A program made the position numbers and the translations under genes. 64,000 bases of DNA, from assembly GCA_018697195.1 (NCBI GenBank), contig CM031879.1:21748494-21812493 (forward strand). Reading direction: 5' to 3'. Below are positions 12,398 through 24,459 of this stretch, piece after piece. Within the stretch, counting starts at the first letter, position 1. Each line of letters begins with the position of its first letter. The DNA comes from Certhia americana. Taxonomy: Eukaryota; Chordata; Aves; Passeriformes; Certhiidae. The notes below the pieces were generated by a model that worked only from the letters and a program-made list of their open reading frames with translations, was not told the DNA's origin and searched no databases.

Positions 12398-14809
12398 TCA
12401 GAGGAGTTTCAGGCTGCATAATACCAGTTGGAAAATTAAAACCAGTTAAAAAATTAGAAAATTTAAGAGGATTTATTTTATTTCAAAAGTTTAAGACTGG
12501 CCTTTGTTTAATTGAACAATATTTTTGGGGAAACAACTTTATTAAATAAAATTGGAAAAGAATTGCAGTTACTTTAAGGTCCTCAAATCATCCATCTCTG
12601 TTTGTCTTGCAAAACTGCTCAGATAGAAACTATTTGGTTTATTATTGTGCTTCAGACATAGAGTTTATTGTGATTTGTTGTTCTTCATAGCTAGATACAA
12701 TGACTATGTATTTCAAAATACATGTTATTTACATTTTATTGCTGCCTTCCTTGCTTTACTTTGTCTAGTGAATGGGGATAATTTAAAGATTATTTTGACT
12801 TTTATAAATATACAGCTTTACATTCCCAAAGGTAAAATTTTGTAGACAGAGGTTCTTATGCACGTTCATGCCTGGATTTCTATAAAACATGAAGTGCATG
12901 CATAGAAATGAATATCACCTTTTTGCAGAAGGGCAAATAGATTCAGTCCATTAGCCCTCACAAGCTGGAAGGAAGAGAACGATGGAAGCTGCTTCAGTCC
13001 TGAGGCTGCAGTAGCCACAGCAGCAGCTGTTACATAATGTGCTCTTAGCATGGGTGAAATAGGTCAAGCTGAAGGCTGACTAGTCCTTGGACAGGCTTCA
13101 AAGTGTAATGCTTCAGCACTTCCCCACTCTCGTGTGTCAAGAGCGCATCTCCTTTTGAATGTTGTGACATGAGCTGCTGTCACCAATGGCAGAGTTCTTG
13201 CCCCATATGGCACCAATTCCTCATGGAAATGTCTCCCTAACCACACAGTGGCTATTTACTGGTTATTGCTGCACAGCTGGCTCTGAACACACTGGCTGGA
13301 GGAAACTGCACATCACATGTATGATGAAGAACTGCCGATGAGACAAGGAAGGGGGAAAACCATTTCAACTAAACAACGTTCTTCTTTTATCACACTCTGC
13401 CGCACTCAGCCTATTTTCTTTCCCTGGCATCCCATGACGAATGGAAATGTTTACACTTATCAACTTTTACTGCACAGGAAGGTGGAGTGCATCAAAATGG
13501 TGGAAACCAATGCATGATCTGAGTTAAAGCACAGCCCTCAGTTCCAGAATGAATGAAAGCAAAGATAAGGAAGCAGGGCAGGAAAAAATATGGCAGTTAA
13601 AAGCCAAGCAGGATTAAGGACATGGCAGCAATTTTTGCAGAATGATTGCTTGGTCTTAAGCTTCTGGGATCTTTTCTAGAATCCAGAATAAGTTTAGAAA
13701 GAATTTAATTATGAGGCTGTTAACAAGACTAGACATAAGCTAAGCTTAGCTCTAAACCAAAACAGCTGAAGTGCCTTTGCTACCATGTCACTAATTGGTC
13801 ATTTGGACCCCTGGGATTACGAGGATTGACACAGGGGAAATGAAAGGCTATTTGTAAGTCACTGATAAGTGGGGAGAAAGTCACGGAAAAGCTGTTTGCA
13901 ACTAGTTTGGCAGGTTCAGAATATTAGTTGTGGCCTAGCAGCACAAAGCAAAATGTCACACTGAGTTAGCAATGCATTTCTGGTATGTGTTTTCACAGAA
14001 AATTAGTAAAGAGGACTGCTAAGAAATGTGGTGAACTGACTACAGGACACTTTGGCTCTCTATGACAGTGCAAGACAGCAATATTTTATTACATAGAAGA
14101 ACTTCCATTTCACACTTGACTGAAAGCCAAAATATGAAGTCCCCAAATAGATGCCATTTTTGGATTATGTCAGTCTGAGTGGCCAGGATGTATTAAAATT
14201 GCATGTGTCAGAAATGGCTGTGCTGCATATGTTTAGCTGGTGCTCATCAAATAGCTTTCCAGCCTGCCATTGTGGTATAGCAAAACTGAGAAGAAATCAT
14301 TATAAAGTGTGAACCTGATAATCTGAGAACATTACTGGCCTTATTAGTTATAAGAAGAGGATCCTGCCCACTGAGCAATCTCTGCAAACTGTCAAACATC
14401 ACCAGACATGACAGCCCTTGCTTGGCTCTGGGACACTATCCACACTGTAAACTATTTGCCTGGGGTTCTGCAGATAATGGAATTGAAACAAACACTGCAG
14501 CAAATGAACCTGTCTGTCTCACAGGATGATATCAGCCTGGATTTCCACACAAAATACAAGGATTATTATGGAAATTGTATTTTGACAATTTGAAACAAGA
14601 AATACTTCCAGAATATTTGGAATAAGTTTTCTAAAATTATTTTTCTTGGGTGGGAAAAAACCAAACAAAGCAGTGGAACAGCAAGGATAAAAATGACTCA
14701 CTTTTTGTCTTCAGTCATTAGATAAATGTATTAAAAATAACTGCATAATGAAATACAAACCCTAGATAACATGTCAGACACCATTTCTGAGAAAAATGTA
14801 GTGGCATAG

Positions 14810-15470
14810 TGTCCTGGTTTGGCCTTAATTGGCCAATTTCTGAATATTGACACATGATAGTTAGTCTTTATTTTCTCTGAAGAGTGCATTGGAAGCTAGG
14901 GATAAATAAGGTATAAATAATACTCAGGATTATATTCAAATGTGGCAACACCATCATTTGCCACAGTTATTGCTTCAGTTCTGCCTCAGTGAAGACCTCT
15001 CCCAGAGTTCCCTCAGTTACTTTTATTTTCACGTAAATATGAGGGTGAAATGTCCTCTTTCGTCATCTCACTTACCCACAGCCCCTGGAAGTCTGATGAC
15101 TGATAGGGCAATTTCTGCCCTGCACACAGGCAATGCCTGTGCACTGTCTCTGCATCTGAGTGAAGCTGTCAGCCACACCTTATTCCCCTGGGGGAAAAGG
15201 TACTGATTTTCAGGATCAAGATCCAAGTTGGATCCAAGATCCAACTGCTTTACTTCACCATCTGCACATAAATTACAAGCTTGCTTTCATGCATCAAATC
15301 AGCCTCTATCAGTTCCTATTATTGCAAGATGAAAGATATTAAGAAGCCAAGTGTGAGAATTTAGTGGAGCAGAAGATCCTCTGGTGGTGCACCTGAGAGA
15401 CTGGTCATAAGGTCTGAAAGCTGAGAGAAGGAAAAAATTGCCTACTGGATGTGATGCTGGTGAATTACAC
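14810..15470 (+). mobile_element. Possible degraded LTR
   Basis: The segment starts with TGTCCTGGTTTGG, a start shared by several abundant bird LTRs as remembered. TATAAATA follows at 14912-14919, and the sequence is more GC-rich than its flanks up to about 15470. A clear polyadenylation signal, a CA terminus and a target-site duplication were not found, and the TATA element lies unusually close to the proposed start. It could be another repeat type or unique sequence; the right border is a guess. Confidence 0.3.
15217..15246. repeat. GATCCAA-rich short direct and inverted repeat
   Basis: AGATCCAA occurs twice around the perfect palindrome TTGGATCCAA, giving interleaved direct and inverted copies within about 30 bases. 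It lies inside the possible LTR at 14810-15470. Confidence 0.6.
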
Positions 15471-15623
15471 TTCTGAAAGTTAACCATTATTTAGAGGTAA
15501 TGTAAAGCAACCCTTAAAAAAAAGACCAAGACAAAAATAAAATAGATAAGATGTAAGACTTAAAAGACTTTTCCATGTGGTCCAGTTTTAGGGATTATTC
15601 CTAAGTGTATTTTATGCAAGCTC

Positions 15624-15639
15624 AAAAAAAAAAAAAAAA
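15624..15639. repeat. Poly-A tract (16 bases)
   Basis: A run of 16 A. It lies about 150 bases past the right edge proposed for the possible LTR at 14810-15470, with no clear link between them. Confidence 0.85.
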
Positions 15640-16822
15640 GTAAATAAATCAATGAATGTCAAATTAGAAAAAGATGAACCTCAAAAATAGTGTAAGTGGA
15701 TGAATTATGGAAGATTTTTTTTGTCCTACAGAAAAACAACAGCAGGGAAGAATCACACATTGCTACAGCACTTGACAGTGTCTAACACTGGGAAAGAAAC
15801 CAAGGGAAATTACTGGCATCTGATCTACATTTGTTTTTATTTTCATTTAAAGAATGAAAACTGTTACAAGAAAGACAGTTTCTCAACAAAATATAATTAC
15901 TTTTTTTTTTTCAGGAGCTGGGTAAATTGAGGAAAGAAGGATGATTTTTTTTAAGCTCTTACAGACAAAGAAAGAATTGCTGATTCATATCTTTGTGAAA
16001 CTGCTGTTTTTCACTAAGAATATTTGTAACAGAATTAAAGTAACAGAAATGTTACTGGTGAAACTCTATTCTTCAGTGCGAACAGGATTAATTTTTAAAA
16101 ATGAAGAAAGAAAAGAACTATTTAGGTTACAAATAACTTGTTTCACAGTTTTTACATGCATGAGGATTAATCCTGAACTCACTTTTACTACACTTGTGCT
16201 TCAGAGTCCTCCATATCAGATGATCCCTTTCCAAAAAAAACACAAGTCAAGGATCCGTGTCCACAGAATGGCTTTTGTCTCTGGGCCCACAGACTTCTTT
16301 CAAGCAGAGGTATTCCTATCACAGAAACAAAACCCCATGGTTCTTTCCAAAAATCACTTAAAAGGCGTATGGGTATCCAGAATGATTCAGATCTCACATG
16401 TACAGTCCTTCTCCCAGTGAGACTGTGTCCTGTCTAGTCACTCTGTAGGGAGTTTAGTAAAACTACCACTTAAATGTTTCAATTACATTTGTGAAGTGCA
16501 ATGGTAAGATGAATCAAGGCGTGAGTTCAATGCAATAAAATATAGTCTTGAGCTAAGCATCTAGGCTACCTATAAGGAAATTAAGAGACCTCATAAATTG
16601 CCTGATAACTACCAATTATGATTATTGATTGGAACATTACCTTCAGTAAGCAAAGGAGAATTCAGAGAAAAAAAACCTGAACTTACACTCAAGATAGCTT
16701 ATTAGTTATCACTGGAAATGTCTCTTTCCACTAAAAACTCCAGTCTTAAGTTCTCGAAATAGGTTTTTCTGTCTTTCACTCTCTTATTTTAGAAGTCTTA
16801 GATGATATTTATATCCCTTCAC

Positions 16823-16845
16823 TTTTTTTTTTTTTTTTTTTTTTT
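16823..16845. repeat. Poly-T tract (23 bases)
   Basis: A run of 23 T. If read as the poly-A tail of a minus-strand retroposed sequence, the body would lie to the right, but nothing recognisable is there. Confidence 0.9.
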
Positions 16846-19800
16846 CATTTAGCTCTACCACTTTTCATCATGGAAACCTAATCTGCTACAATTTATATAA
16901 GAACTGAATACAATTTTGCCTGCTTTAAGGTATTCAAGCCTTAATGTCTTATTTTTCAGGTTAACTGCAAAAACTAGGAACTGAATCATTGCACCTGGGG
17001 AGACAAGCACCTTGAATTTGTTCTTTTTTTCAGTCCATTTAAATATTCATTGGGCCAGACAGGGAGAAGAAAAGCATCAAAAGAACTATATTTCTGCCTG
17101 TAAGTATAGCTTGCACCAATAAGCTAGACTAAAAGAATAAAAATAGCCCTCCAAACAGAATGACTTTATATATGCTGACTTAGGACTATCAGTTCCTAGC
17201 CCTGCTAACTTCTTACTCTCTTCTTAACAGAGCGTAAGCATTATCCAAGGGAGAAAATGCTCTTTTTTAAAAGAAATCACACACCACCTACCACCAGTAG
17301 ACAGACCCCACATTTTTTTACCAATAGCCACCTTGGAAGTAAGAAACCAACTCACCCCCTTCTTCCTCTACAGTTCTAATTGAATACAAAATACAGGTCT
17401 ATTGCTGGCCATGACATTATATGGTAGGAATATCTCCTTGGCTGATTCAGCCATCCCAACAGTGCTGCTTCCCAAATTCCTCACCACCTTCAACCTCCTT
17501 GGAAGATGAGGATGGGTATTAGAGTGGGAGAAAGAGAAATATTTGAAACTGTGCATGCACTATTGATCAACAGGCAAAGTATTAGTTTGTTATCAACACT
17601 GCACAAAGCACAGAACTATATAGGTTGCTATGAAGAAAATTAACTGCATCACAACCTGATCCAGTACAGCATCATATTAAGAAAAGGTAACTCTTGTGGT
17701 TCTTGAAAACTAAGTGTTCATTAATTTCTTGCTCACTAAAAAAGCAGCACAATTCTCTTTTGTTCTTTCAGCTGAAAGCACCATGTGGACTAAATATTAT
17801 GGGCTTTTTCCCTTTGGCCCACTGACTAGCCATGTATTCTTTGCTAGTAATTCAGGCATAATAGTAAGTTATTAATATCAGTGAGGCTGCCAAAAGTCAC
17901 CTTAAGTCCTGATTCAAATAAAAAAAGTAGTATGCTTCATACCAGACCATTAAGAAAAAAAAAATGTCATGGGAAAGATTAAAAGCAGTTTATTCTTCCC
18001 AAAACATAACTTAGGAACTTTTCACCTTCCTAAAAGAAATTAATTTCTTTATAAGAAAATAAGTCATCAAAGTGGTCAAAATATATCTAATGGTGGGAAG
18101 ATGTTAAACTCTCCTCCTCAAGTTGTTTCACTTCCCATGACCTAGTTATATATTCATGGTAGGTAGGAGGCAAAGCAAAAGAAAATAAACAGGCTGACAT
18201 ACAGAACACAGTCAGATGTTGTCCAGCAACTCTGAATTTGCAGGTTTTCTACAGTGTGGGAATATAGTCGTAGGGAAAGGAAAGAATTCTCAAACTAACA
18301 CAAACAGCAACTCGTGCTCAAACCAGTTTTCCTTAAATCTGCTTAGATCTCAGAATACCCACAAAAGCAAATGAAAATCTATGCAAATAATATTTGCCTC
18401 TAAAATGCTTTCCAGCAACTAGATTTCAACACAGTGTCGCAATTCTTGAATAATCGTTTGTTCTGTGCAATAGCATACACAGCATTTTCTATCTAGTGTC
18501 ATTATAATAAGACACACAAACCTTGTTTAAACTATTTTAAAAGAAGTATACCAATCATTGTTCCAAGAAAAGTAAATAAAGATTGATTTATTGCATCAAA
18601 GATGGACTAATACAGAAAACAGAAATATGAATTATATTTACCAATCTCAATGGGTTCTGTGAAAAATTATACTTAATGCTAAATTTCATTATAATACCCT
18701 CTGACCATTTGCCCAGCTTCTCCAGTGAGAGCTGCTTCAGCTTTACATAATCTTCATTCTTTCATTCCTAAAAAATTCCTGAGGGACACATTTAAATGAA
18801 TAAATGAATTAAAATTTATAGAGAGCAATGTTCATAAACACGATGGGCCTAAGAATAATGAATAAGGGATAAATAATTTATGGCATTTCATTTTGTCACA
18901 CACTGTCAAACTGTGACAATAACAGATTTGCTTATTTCCATGCAAACGCAAATCAAAATATGACAAGACTGAAACAAACAACCAGCTGAGGCAAGGTGCA
19001 GTGATCATTCTGCTGGTGGAAATAATTTTAAATACAGTAACAAATAGCAGATGTAGCCATTCAAATAATAACAATTCATTCATTCCTCATTAATCAATCA
19101 CTCTTATTTTTCACTTGCTTTCATCTAGAGTAATATATTTTAGTGACCAGAGGGATGCATGTTCATGTGGACTTATCTACTAAATAGCACAACTCAAGAA
19201 ACTTCATCCACTTATTCTAGGTGTTCAATGATGACATCTGCCTTTTCGTTACAGCATTTCCCCAAGAACAGGTGTACATGGCGAGTTGGATACACATTTT
19301 TTTATTTTCTCAAGGTATTAAATACCAGCCAGTTTTTAACCTGAAGCTCTATAGCTACATTAATGCAACCTTACACCAAAATTAGGAATGGACCTTCCTA
19401 GTACAAGTTAGTCTACATTGCATCCAGCTCAGTCTGTACCTACTTGTCATACTCTTCTGTGTCTGTCTGCTGAATTAGCCACCTTCCTTACAGCTTCTAG
19501 GTACAGGTGAAAAGAGCAGGTTTTCACCCACTTAACTGCCTTTCAGTCACTGATGGAGTCTACAATAAATTGGAAGTTGTTAATTCTTCTCCCAATTAAA
19601 AATATACCTTGTCTCTAGTCTGAGTGGGTATGTTTTCAGCTTCAAGGCACTGATTTTTTTGATAACTTTCTCACTAAGTTCATCTTTAAATACCAATTTT
19701 TCTGTCTATCTTTCCCTTAATTTGCCCATGAGTAGACTTAAAAGACCAAGTTTCTTCAGCATCTCATATCAACTATCATCAGTTGGCTGGCTAAATCCCC

Positions 19801-22800
19801 ACTATCTTCAGACAGTGATTCCAGTCTCCAACACTTAGACATCTTCTGTGTGCCTTTTCACTTGGTAAAATCTCAGTACAAACATCTTGTCCCACAGTAA
19901 AGCTACTCCTTTGTTACATTTTCTGGTAAAACCTTAGGCTGCTGATCTTAGATTGCTTCCCTAGATTGCTTAGACTTCTTTCCCTAAGTCTGTCTGCTGT
20001 CTCTTATTCTCAACAGAGTGAATAAGCCTTTTGTCAGGTCTGAGCTGCCCCAGCCAGATTGCTCTGGGTCATCTCATTAAAGCTTAATAGGACTGTACAT
20101 GTATTAGACTGCATTAAGGCAGTATATACTTAACCAGCACATACAAAATTATTGTAACAATGGTTTTAATAGAAACACCACCTTCTCCATCTAGTCTAAC
20201 TAAGTAGTGATTTAAACCTTCAGGACACATGAAATAAAACAAATAACTTCAGTATATATCAGCTATGTCAAATAAGTATTACACCTGAATTATTATTATC
20301 CTTATAAAAGTTTCCTCATGAAACATAAGAAGCAGTGTATTTTTTTTTCTAACTATATTCATGCTACTTTGAGATCAGAAATAATTTGTCTGTGTCAGTC
20401 TGTGAGGGTCTGAGTTTTTATCTATGTATGTATATTTAAAGCTGAAACACCTTAGAGAAAAAATATTGATTTTAATCTAGTAATCACAGTTTATTTCAGA
20501 TATGCACAGAGGTTAGCAGACTAAACATTTATATGATTTGAATAAACAGCCTTACTGAAAAGATTGTATAAACTTATTTTTAAAAATTGAGTTTGTAAAT
20601 TTTGTGAGAGTTCTGGAAATGATCTGACAAAAAACCAAACCAACTTAAACACATACCTATTTTGAACATGCAGGTTAATTATTTACTACTGTTTTTTTCT
20701 AAAAAATTCACTGAGCCAGTAGCCAAATATTTCCCAAGATGTTTGTAGTTCATTGTTCATAAGATATTTACGTTGATGCTTCATATAACTCAGACTAGGA
20801 AAGGATTTCGTTAACCAAAAAAAAAATACTGAAATAACAGTACAGGACTGAATACAGAAAAATATATATCAGAGGCAGCAGAATGGTTCTTATGCAGAAC
20901 AAGAGACTCGTACCAGTAATTTTGATTGCTTGATAAATTGAGAGCATTTCAAGTATATAAAAGTAGTCAATTATAAATGCCATTCATTTGTTGATGACCT
21001 CAAAGACAAACAGCAAAATAAATACAAGAAACCCCCGATGTTTGTGTTATGACAGCAGCCAGTACCCTCAATAAAAATCAGAATAAAAATCTCTATTTCT
21101 CAATAGAAAGATTGAGTGACCTAATCAGGCCATTGCTAAATTATGAGTTAAGTCACCTCATTACCTCAAAATCTTGTAACTGTAGAGATAAACTAGAAGT
21201 GTTATAAGAATGTAAATACAGTAGTCTGACACACTGAACATCACATAAAGCTAAGCTCTTTCATACATGCATTATTTATTGTGTGACAAAATATTACAGC
21301 TCTCCATAGATGGAAAACAAAACTAGCCTTTTGGACGTATTCAAATGTGAAAAGAAAAAAGGCATATTAAATTAATATCTTGCTCTTTAAATGGCATAGG
21401 AGAGGTATTTAAGCTTTTGTTTTAGCTTGTCGGTTTGGAGAATAAATGAAGAAGCTTATTGATTTAAGAGTATCTTGTATACTTTTAAAGACATACTTGC
21501 AAGATGGTTCAGAATGTGTCAGGATTACTGTCTCCTACTGTCAAAATAAAGCTATTCACAGAATTAATGTTTGACATTTGTTAGGTCAGATGAAATTGTT
21601 ATGAACATTGAACCTGACCTTGTGAACCATAACAACCACTGCATTTTGCAAAAATATTTCTTCACTGATCTCATAAAAATGGCTGACAAAAAGCTCTAAG
21701 AAATCCATTCAAGCCATACATCTGAGTCTTGTTTGGTGTATTTATTACACTGAATACAGCAATGATTATTTAGTATTCCCCAAATGGAAAATTATTTGTT
21801 TTCTTGGATTTTGCAATGTTCTGTTAATATCACTATGTTAATTTGTACTTGTATCTAGAAAAGAATATCTCAGTTGTACAGGATCTATAACAATTAGATT
21901 AGAGATAAGAGTGGTGAGTGCAAGATATGTTCAAAGGTATGGGGTGAAAATAATTCCATGAGCAAAAGCTGGCTCAAGATTTCCATTACACTGCTCTGTC
22001 ATGACATAACTTTAAAAAAGGAAAATTACTGCCAAGTGCTCTATAGTTAGTCTGCATAAACCCAGCACAGCTTTTCCTGGGCATTCACTACAGATCTCTG
22101 TCGATTCTTTCTCATCTGATGTCAACAAATTAAAGGCAAACTTGTGCACGTGTATTAGCCCTACTGAGCCACTCAAAGATCTTTTGCTCTGCAACTTTGA
22201 GGCAGAGCAGGAAAAATATTTTCAAGTTTAAGGATCACTTTTATTTCCACTTTTCCATTTTCCCATTTTTATTTCCAATAAAATTTTATTTATTCATGAG
22301 CTGAATTTTTGATTACCTCTTGCTATGCCAGTGGAAAGAATGTATTTCCCATTTCCTGGGCAAGTAAATTAATTTGCATAATACTGTATTTAGACTAATA
22401 AAATATTGCAGGTGATAGATGCACCTTCAAGTGAATTTCCTTCACTTGCTTCTCCCACAGTGCAGATACACTTCAGTTGATCCACCAACTGGCCAATATT
22501 GCTGAGAGGCAAATAAAATTGCAGTGGGGTATGTATATAGCCTCAACTCCTCCCCTGGGAATCTCTTGTGGAAAGCAACAGTGACATCTGAAGCAATGAA
22601 TTGCCAGCTCAGAGAGTCACTGAGAAGCCAATGTAGATGCCAGAAACTATCTGTGAAGAAAAAAAACTACCACAATATCAGCATCATCTACAAAATGAAT
22701 ATACAAGGAACAGATTAAAGGAAAAAACCCTCCTTCAAGTACTGGAATTGTAAAATATTTTTCTTTTTAATTTAGTACTGTGGGGATAGAATAGTCTATT

Positions 22801-24248
22801 TGAAATGTTGTTTTGTTTTCCTTTGGGAACAATACCATAAAGGATCTTCAGTGATTTGCTGTCATCTGTGCTAGATATGGAAAGACACACTTAACCATCA
22901 AAGCATAGTTTCTGAGTACTCTGAATAATCAAAAGTATGAAATCCTGCATGCAGAATAAAAAGATGAAAGAAAACAAGCAAAACTAAACAACTGAAAAAT
23001 GCTTCTATATTATAAAAAATCTTTCCCTATTGTTATGAATTTAAAAATTCTGCATTTCTAAAACCTGTATTAAATAGCAAATTTGTTCAGAGTGGAAATA
23101 AAAACATGGAGAAAAAGATGTGAAGTGTGTTAATTCTTGTAGAGAAGGGCTCTGAAAATAAATTCATATGAAAAATTATAGAGATAAAAAATGCAAAAAT
23201 TATTCTTTTAATTTCATTTAAAATTTAACTTTGTAAAAGTGAGGAAGAATTCAGAAATATTTTGAATGTATAATTTAATTGCAACCTGTTTTAATGTTAG
23301 TTTCCACAAAGGGGTAATTCCAGAGGAGGTGAAAATACCTCTAATTCAGTGGAAATGCTGCACAGTGAGGATTACTAATCTTTCATCATCATCTATTCAA
23401 ATGGAGCAGCCTTGAATGGTAGGCCTGTCAAAGCAAGGCAGGGGCTTCTAATTTTTATTTCAGGAGGATATAACTAGGTAAGAGAGCACCAAATGGAAGA
23501 CTTTGATCACTGGAGGAGTTTGCTAAGGGAGATATCAGAGAAACTCATTGGAAGGCATTCAGAAATATAAAGGAAGATGAATCAGTAAAAGGAACTGCAG
23601 AACATGTTTTCATGGTAGAAAAACATCTTTTGAAAGTAACAAGAGTGACATATATAAAGGACTTTCAAGTAGGTTGTTCAACTTAAAACTGGGGGAAATA
23701 ATAAACTTTTTCCAGTGGACCTGAAAAAATACGTTTAATTTTTTTCATAAAAAAATAAGCCAGCAAAAGCCACAGAATCCAGCCTTATTCTGAATTTCCC
23801 AAGACCCCTACACCTCTTTGTGTTTAACATAAAACTTGCTATGTGTATTATTTCTTAATAGAAAAATACTTCTTTTTTACATTTTTACATTTTAGCCTGA
23901 TTTTGAAACTAGTAGTTCGCATATCTCTCTGACTGTTTTATGAATGAAACTCTTAATGGATTTCTGGATCTCAGTTGTATATTTTAAATAAATTTCCTGT
24001 TTGTTGAACTAATTTCACCCAGCTATAACCATATATATATGTAACTCTTTCATTTTTACTCTGTATTAATTCTTTAAAATCTAGCATGTTTAAATCTATT
24101 TTCTTCTGAAATTTCTATAATAGCTGGGGTTTTTCACTGTAAAAGTACCTTATAGTGCATCTTTCCAGGTGGGCAGCTAACAAGTTCACAGTATTTATAC
24201 TTTTTGTAAAAAACACTCTAGTGATTTATTTGAGATAACTTCCAAAAG

Positions 24249-24264
24249 AAAAAAAAAAAAAAAA
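24249..24264. repeat. Poly-A tract (16 bases)
   Basis: A run of 16 A, 106 bases before a much longer poly-T run. The two could form an imperfect A/T inverted pair. Confidence 0.85.
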
Positions 24265-24365
24265 TTCCCAACTTATATTGGGAAAAAAACACCATCATTG
24301 GCAAACCCAAAATTTGAAAGCCATTGCTCCCATACATCACAAAAAAACTAAAACAGATCACAAAT

Positions 24366-24370
<5 letters not shown>

Positions 24371-24399
<29 letters not shown>
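24371..24399. repeat. Poly-T tract (29 bases)
   Basis: The longest homopolymer in the window, 29 T. It directly precedes a more GC-rich patch (24400-24770). Poly-T followed by GC-richer DNA is what a minus-strand retroposed cDNA would look like, but the patch is not recognised. Confidence 0.9.
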
Positions 24400-24401
<2 letters not shown>

Positions 24402-24442
24402 AGACTTGAGGTCATTGTGATCTAGAAGCACACAGCTGAAGG

Positions 24443-24459
24443 GGAGCTTTTTAAGCTCC
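24443..24459. repeat. Short hairpin
   Basis: GGAGCTT (24443-24449) pairs perfectly with AAGCTCC (24453-24459) across a 3-base loop. It sits at the start of the GC-richer patch after the poly-T tract. Confidence 0.75.

Larger units (their letters stand above)
6061..14809. other. Non-coding stretch, no gene recognised
   Basis: Open frames reach at most 112 codons and show no family motif. A slightly more GC-rich patch at about 7960-8670 carries overlapping minus-strand open frames of 98, 77 and 112 codons, but they lack coding signatures and none is called. A nested inverted repeat at 8931-8985, a 28-base duplication at 11984-12029 and an A tract at 12380-12397 are the only structured elements seen. 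Confidence 0.55.

Noticed and set aside
15941..16420. Longest open frame in the window (159 codons, plus)
   Set aside because: AT-rich, Lys/Phe/Leu-heavy start, no domain or motif, no splice or promoter context, and overlapped by an open frame on the other strand. Such a length can arise by chance in 64 kb read in six frames.
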